This document shows, one piece after another, positions 13,642 through 16,984 of a stretch of 16,984 bases of DNA (the stretch's first letter is position 1; each line of letters begins with the position of its first letter). Location of the stretch: contig JAFTCU010000237.1 in the NCBI GenBank assembly GCA_017454585.1, positions 1 through 16,984 on the forward strand. Direction: 5' to 3'. Source of the DNA: Thermoguttaceae bacterium (lineage in GTDB: Bacteria > Planctomycetota > Planctomycetia > Pirellulales > Thermoguttaceae). The translations under genes were made by a program, and so were the position numbers. The notes below the pieces were generated by a model. That model ran no database searches, was not told the DNA's origin, and saw only the letters and a program-made list of their open reading frames with translations.

Positions 13642-14442
13642 ATGCAGTCTGTACACTACCTCATTTTCGACGTAAAGTCTTTCGTTGATGTGCCGCTTGC
13701 CGAGCGTATTCAGTTTTTCGGAGAGGAAAGTTCTGCTGCGTCACCTGCCAAAACTTCGTCACGTTCAAAAGCCAGGACCAGGAAGAAAGCCGACCTGGAT
13801 TTTGTACCCTACACGCTCCAGATCCCCTCGGCGGTCGTTCTGGCCAAGGTTTCGGAAACGTACGAACTGCTCGATATCGCGGCGCTCAGCGAGGTACGGA
13901 TGAAACCCGAGGAAATCGTCGAACGTTTCTGGCTGGGCTGGGAGCGTTACGACCGGCCGGTTTTCGTCACGTTCAACGGGCGGGAATCGGCGCTTCCCCT
14001 TCTGGAGCTTTCGGCGTTCCGGTATGGGATCTCGCTTCCGGGCTGGTTTTCTCCCGTCGCGAAGAATTACGAATGGCCGCGCAACCGGTTCAATCAGTCG
14101 GCGCACATTGATCTGTTGGACGTTTTCACGAGTTTTGGAACGACCCGATTCGTCGGGGGCCTGGATCTGGCTGTGAGTTTGCTTGGTCACTCGGGCTGGA
14201 AGAAAATCCCCGACCAAACAATCTGGAAAATGCACGAGGCGGGAGAGTTCCAGGAGATCGAAAACGCCTGCGTCGGTGACGTTTTGAGCACGTACTTCGT
14301 CTTCCTCCGCACTCGGGTCATGACCGGCCATTTGTCTCCAGCCGGGGAGAAGAAACTCGTGGAGGCCACGCGTCGGTGGCTTGAAGAAAAGGGGGAGACG
14401 AACGACGTGTTTCGCGAGTACCTTGCCGCGTGGGAGCAATAA
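13642..14442 (+). CDS. PolB-like 3'-5' exonuclease family protein with degraded catalytic motifs
   Basis: A 266-residue protein of the predicted DEDDy exonuclease family related to the PolB proofreading domain (Pfam DNA_pol_B_exo2). Family blocks are visible: IFDVKSF at 8-14, FVPYTLQIPSAVVLAKV, FNGRESALPLLELSAFRYGI (about 111-130), SAHIDLLDVFTSFG, and GDVLSTYFVFLRTR near 212-225. From memory, active members read FD-x-E, NGRxFDLP and Y-x3-D. Here Glu is Lys12, the motif II Asp is Ala117 and the motif III Tyr position is Ala. Asp10 and Asp213 remain. The reading frame is intact, so this may be a non-catalytic nucleic-acid-binding homologue. A basic linker (SSRSKARTRKK) sits at about 43-53. No Shine-Dalgarno sequence precedes ATG. 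It lies just after a terminator and so probably has its own promoter. Confidence 0.82.
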   Translation: MQSVHYLIFDVKSFVDVPLAERIQFFGEESSAASPAKTSSRSKARTRKKADLDFVPYTLQIPSAVVLAKVSETYELLDIAALSEVRMKPEEIVERFWLGWERYDRPVFVTFNGRESALPLLELSAFRYGISLPGWFSPVAKNYEWPRNRFNQSAHIDLLDVFTSFGTTRFVGGLDLAVSLLGHSGWKKIPDQTIWKMHEAGEFQEIENACVGDVLSTYFVFLRTRVMTGHLSPAGEKKLVEATRRWLEEKGETNDVFREYLAAWEQ

Positions 14443-14502
14443 TCCGGATTCAGAAAACAGAACGTTTTAACGTAATATCCTTTTAAAGAAAGTGAAAAAC
14501 CG

Positions 14503-16428
14503 ATGAAACACCCCATCCTTTCCATTCTATTGTTCATCTTTCTGGCCGCCCTCGCCAGCGCCCAAACGATTTTCGTCGCGGGGGATTCCACGGCGGCACC
14601 GTACGATGCGAGGCGGGCCCCCATGACCGGCTGGGCGCAGGTTCTGGGCGAGTTTACGGTCGATGATGTGACGGTCGAAGACCGGGCCGTCGGCGGACGC
14701 AGTACGAAAAGTTTCCGCGCGGAAGGCCGCTGGGACCGTCTTCTGAACGACCTGAAACCGGGCGATTTCGTCGTGATCCAGTTCGGCCATAACGACCAGA
14801 AAGAGTACAGTCCGGCAGTTTACGCTCCGGCGCACACCGACTTCAAAGCGAATTTGACGCGCTTCGTTCAGGAAGTCCGTGAGAAAGGCGGCAAGCCGGT
14901 CCTGGCGACGTCCGTGACCCGCCGGATCTTCGACTCGGAGGGGAAACTCACTTTTTCGCTGAAGGAGTACCCGGAATGCCTGCGCGAAGTGGCCCGCGAG
15001 ACGCAGACGCCGCTCGTCGATCTGTACGTCCTGACCCGCGCGTGGGTCGAGGCGGCCGGGCCGGAAAAATCCGCCGGGTTCTACACGAATCTGGAACCGG
15101 GCGAATCGCCGAACTACCCGAACGGGAACCGTGACAATTCGCACTTCCAGCGCAAAGGCGCGCTGGCGGTCGCAGAAATGTTCATCAGGGACGCCCAGCG
15201 CCAGGGGCTGGAGATCGGGAAACTCTTCAAACCCCTGGGTCAAACGCCGGTTTTCAAGCCGCGCCCGGCCTCGGAGTTCGTTCCGCGTGACGGGATAGGA
15301 AACGTTCTGACCAAACTCAACGCGGGGGAGGACGTGAACGTCGCTTACTTCGGCGGTTCCATCACGGAAACTCACGACGGCTGGCGGCCTCAAACCACGG
15401 CGATGCTTCAAAAGGTCTGGCCGAGTGCGAAGATCCACGAGATCCACGCGGCCATCGGCGCCACGGGGAGCGAGATCGGCGTGTACCGCATGGACCGCGA
15501 CGTGCTGAAGTACAAACCGGACCTTCTTTTTGTGGAGTTCGCGGTGAACGACGGTGGGTGTACCCCCGAAAACATCTGGAAGCAGTTCGAGGGGATCATC
15601 CGCAAAACGTGGCGCGCCAACCCGCAGACCGACATCGTGTTCTGCTACACGATCGTGTCCGGAATGGTGGACGGCTGCCGCAAAGGCGAGTACCCGCCGA
15701 CCGCGAACGCGATGGAGCAGATCGCCGATTTCTACGGGATCCCATCCATTAATTTCGGCCCTCGCGTGGTGAAAATGCTCGACGAAGGGAAGCTGATCTT
15801 TAAAGCCGACTCGGCTCCGGAAGGGGTCGTACTTTTCTCCCGGGACGGCACGCACCCGATCGCGAGCGGCTCGGCCCTTTATACCGCGGACGTCGAGCGG
15901 GCTTTTCAAGCGATGAAAGATTCCCAACCGATGGACCACTCGGCAAAGCTCGAGAAAACGTTCATCGCCGGGAATCTGGAAGACGCGAAACTTTTTCCGA
16001 TCAGGCGAGAAATGCTCAGCGGCGAGTGGAGGGTCCTTGATCCCAACGAGCGTTACGGCTACTACACGCGCTGGCTCGATCAGGTCTGGGAAACCAGCAC
16101 GCCCGGGAGCCGGCTGGAGTTCAAATTCCGTGGGACGCACGCGAAGATCTATGACATTCCGGCAACGAACGGCGGCCAGATTTATGTGACGGTGGACGGC
16201 GTGAAGACCGGCCCGTTCCCGCGGGTGCATACGCCGTGGTGGTCGCGCCTCTACGCCTTCCCGGTTGCGACGGACGTCGATCCGGAAAAGGTCCACACGG
16301 TCGTGATTGAGCTGGACTCGGGCGTCCCGGAGAAGCAGAAAGACCCGTCCGTCAAGCCGGAATTCTACGAAGGGATCCGTTGGCTCTGCGGACAGATCAT
16401 GACCGACGGCGAGGTCGTTACCCCGTAG
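14503..16428 (+). CDS. Secreted tandem SGNH esterase, rhamnogalacturonan acetylesterase-like
   Basis: A 641-residue exported protein with two SGNH-hydrolase domains. The signal peptide ends at ASA20. Domain 1 (about 22-240) has GDST with Ser29, GGRS, GHND (residues 95-98) and the D211-x2-H214 dyad (DNSHF). This layout matches CE12 rhamnogalacturonan acetylesterases, which remove acetyl groups from the pectin backbone. Domain 2 (about 260-470) has GGSIT with Ser286, AIGATGS, the N349-D350 block (FAVND) and D448-G-T-H451. The rest (about 480-641) is a beta-rich domain (SRLEFKFRGTHAKIYD) resembling the jelly-roll part of CE2-type esterases or a carbohydrate-binding module. All catalytic residues are present in both domains. 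The exonuclease-like gene ends 60 bases upstream. It links functionally to rhaA near the left edge: deacetylation outside, rhamnose isomerisation inside. Confidence 0.88.
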   Translation: MKHPILSILLFIFLAALASAQTIFVAGDSTAAPYDARRAPMTGWAQVLGEFTVDDVTVEDRAVGGRSTKSFRAEGRWDRLLNDLKPGDFVVIQFGHNDQKEYSPAVYAPAHTDFKANLTRFVQEVREKGGKPVLATSVTRRIFDSEGKLTFSLKEYPECLREVARETQTPLVDLYVLTRAWVEAAGPEKSAGFYTNLEPGESPNYPNGNRDNSHFQRKGALAVAEMFIRDAQRQGLEIGKLFKPLGQTPVFKPRPASEFVPRDGIGNVLTKLNAGEDVNVAYFGGSITETHDGWRPQTTAMLQKVWPSAKIHEIHAAIGATGSEIGVYRMDRDVLKYKPDLLFVEFAVNDGGCTPENIWKQFEGIIRKTWRANPQTDIVFCYTIVSGMVDGCRKGEYPPTANAMEQIADFYGIPSINFGPRVVKMLDEGKLIFKADSAPEGVVLFSRDGTHPIASGSALYTADVERAFQAMKDSQPMDHSAKLEKTFIAGNLEDAKLFPIRREMLSGEWRVLDPNERYGYYTRWLDQVWETSTPGSRLEFKFRGTHAKIYDIPATNGGQIYVTVDGVKTGPFPRVHTPWWSRLYAFPVATDVDPEKVHTVVIELDSGVPEKQKDPSVKPEFYEGIRWLCGQIMTDGEVVTP

Positions 16429-16439
16429 TCAAAATTTTT

Positions 16440-16483
16440 TCAAGAGGTCCAGGAATATGTAAAAGACCTGAAAATCCTCTTGA
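16440..16483 (+). terminator. Hairpin after the esterase gene
   Basis: TCAAGAGG (16440-16447) pairs with CCTCTTGA (16476-16483), and the inner CAGG pairs with CCTG. It starts 12 bases after the stop. No T-run follows, so it may terminate weakly or protect the 3' end. Confidence 0.5.
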
Positions 16484-16495
16484 GTAAAAGGAGAA

Positions 16496-16567
16496 GGGGA
16501 CGACACTTCCAACGTCGTCTTTTAAAAATGTCTTTATTTTCATGACGACGCTGGAAGAGTCGTCCCC
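16496..16567. repeat. Inverted pair of the GACGAC/GTCGTC dispersed repeat
   Basis: The left unit (16496-16519) begins GGGGACGACACTTCC and the right unit (16544-16567) is its inverse, with 22 of 24 bases matching. They are separated by 24 AT-rich bases. Each unit also folds on itself through GACGAC/GTCGTC. The third copy is at 473-499, where the shared flank TTTACGGGG and a downstream AAAAATGT are also seen. The arrangement is like paired REP or small MITE-type elements. No gene is inside. Confidence 0.83.
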
Positions 16568-16603
16568 GTAAAGTGTTATTCCCATAAAGTGCCGTCCTCA
16601 CAA

Positions 16604-16984
16604 ATGTCCGAAACCCCAACTTTTACCGTTACCCAGATCACGATCGGGATCCAGAACCTTCTCGGGACAGTTTTTTCCCAAGTCCGTGTTTCCGGGGAGA
16701 TCTCCGACCTGAAGCAGTCCAGCGCGGGCCACTGCTACTTTCTTCTGAAGGACGAAACGGCCCAGCTCTCTGCCGTTTTGTGGAGCCGCACCCGGCCGAA
16801 GGGTGTCGATCTGCGTGACGGTCTGGAAGTCGTTTGCGAAGGGAAAATCGAGGTTTACCCCCCACGCGGGAACTACCAGTTCATCGTTTCGGCCCTCGAG
16901 CTCAAAGGCCTCGGCGCGCTGGAACAGGAATTTCTCGCCCTGAAGCAGCGCCTGACCGCCGAGGGACTTTTCGACCCGGCCCAC
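16604..16984 (+). CDS. xseA: Exodeoxyribonuclease VII large subunit, N-terminal part (3' end outside window)
   Basis: The first 127 residues of XseA, the catalytic subunit that with XseB degrades single-stranded DNA to oligonucleotides. The frame is open to the window end. The OB-fold N-terminal domain is recognised by FTVTQITIGIQNLL, VRVSGEISDLKQSSAGHCYF, LKDETAQLSAVLW, GLEVVCEGKIEVYPPRGNYQFIV and the conserved LKQRLTAEGLFDPAH at the junction to the catalytic domain. ATG 16604 gives the normal N-terminus, with no Shine-Dalgarno sequence. It begins 36 bases after the inverted GACGAC repeat pair. The catalytic part and any xseB neighbour lie beyond the edge. Confidence 0.93.
   Translation, partial: MSETPTFTVTQITIGIQNLLGTVFSQVRVSGEISDLKQSSAGHCYFLLKDETAQLSAVLWSRTRPKGVDLRDGLEVVCEGKIEVYPPRGNYQFIVSALELKGLGALEQEFLALKQRLTAEGLFDPAH

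Noticed and set aside
14527..16296. 589-codon open frame on the minus strand opposite the SGNH esterase
   Set aside because: It has no recognisable motif and is Arg/Val/Pro-rich as expected for the antisense of a GC-rich gene. The plus-strand frame has a signal peptide and two full catalytic sets.
16440..16483. Riboswitch or small RNA upstream of xseA
   Set aside because: The stem is simple and directly follows the esterase stop. Nothing resembles a known riboswitch core.
16598..16984. Minus-strand open frame at the right end
   Set aside because: The plus strand encodes unmistakable XseA sequence over the same bases.

Overview
The window looks like chromosomal DNA of a heterotrophic planctomycete (Planctomycetota, possibly Pirellulales; my inference). 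The reasons are: a secreted beta-propeller cytochrome c protein of the hydrazine-synthase-alpha-like type; a cytochrome b fused to c-type haem domains beside a Rieske protein; a PolB-like exonuclease family that I recall from planctomycetes; many starts without a Shine-Dalgarno sequence; and abundant short intergenic repeats. No rRNA, tRNA, CRISPR, transposase or phage gene is visible. Both ends cut genes: L-rhamnose isomerase on the left and exonuclease VII large subunit on the right.

Layout. 2-1964: the 3' end of rhaA, then an MFS sugar transporter, consistent with L-rhamnose use. 1981-2117: a heptamer-repeat cassette abutting a secreted zinc-hydrolase-like gene (2119-3735). 3780-4487 (-): an RluA-type pseudouridine synthase, convergent with it. 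4707-5516: a Q/N-rich secreted protein with a strong terminator. 5632-6648: a flippase-like membrane protein. 6643-6762: a second heptamer cassette between convergent stops. 6760-10101 (-): a 1113-residue LamG / beta-propeller / diheme protein. From a divergent promoter region, 10274-13509 encodes a two-gene bc-type quinol oxidoreductase (Rieske, then a cytochrome b-c fusion). 13642-14442: a PolB-like exonuclease with degraded active-site motifs. 14503-16428: a tandem SGNH esterase resembling rhamnogalacturonan acetylesterase. 16604-end: xseA.

How the parts fit. The esterase, the transporter and rhamnose isomerase suggest growth on rhamnose-containing polysaccharides such as pectic rhamnogalacturonan. 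The Rieske/cytochrome b-c pair would be the respiratory complex III equivalent. Several of its key residues differ from textbook complexes: the Rieske disulfide cysteines and H-bond donors are absent, one haem b ligand is Tyr, PEWY is PEWT, and a long Pro/Ala/Glu insert lies in the ef loop.

The most unusual DNA-level signal is a family of non-coding cassettes. They have 7-bp tandem arms in inverted orientation, GCC-TTC-GGC hairpins and a TATGGG core. Their arms supply the stop codons of three genes.
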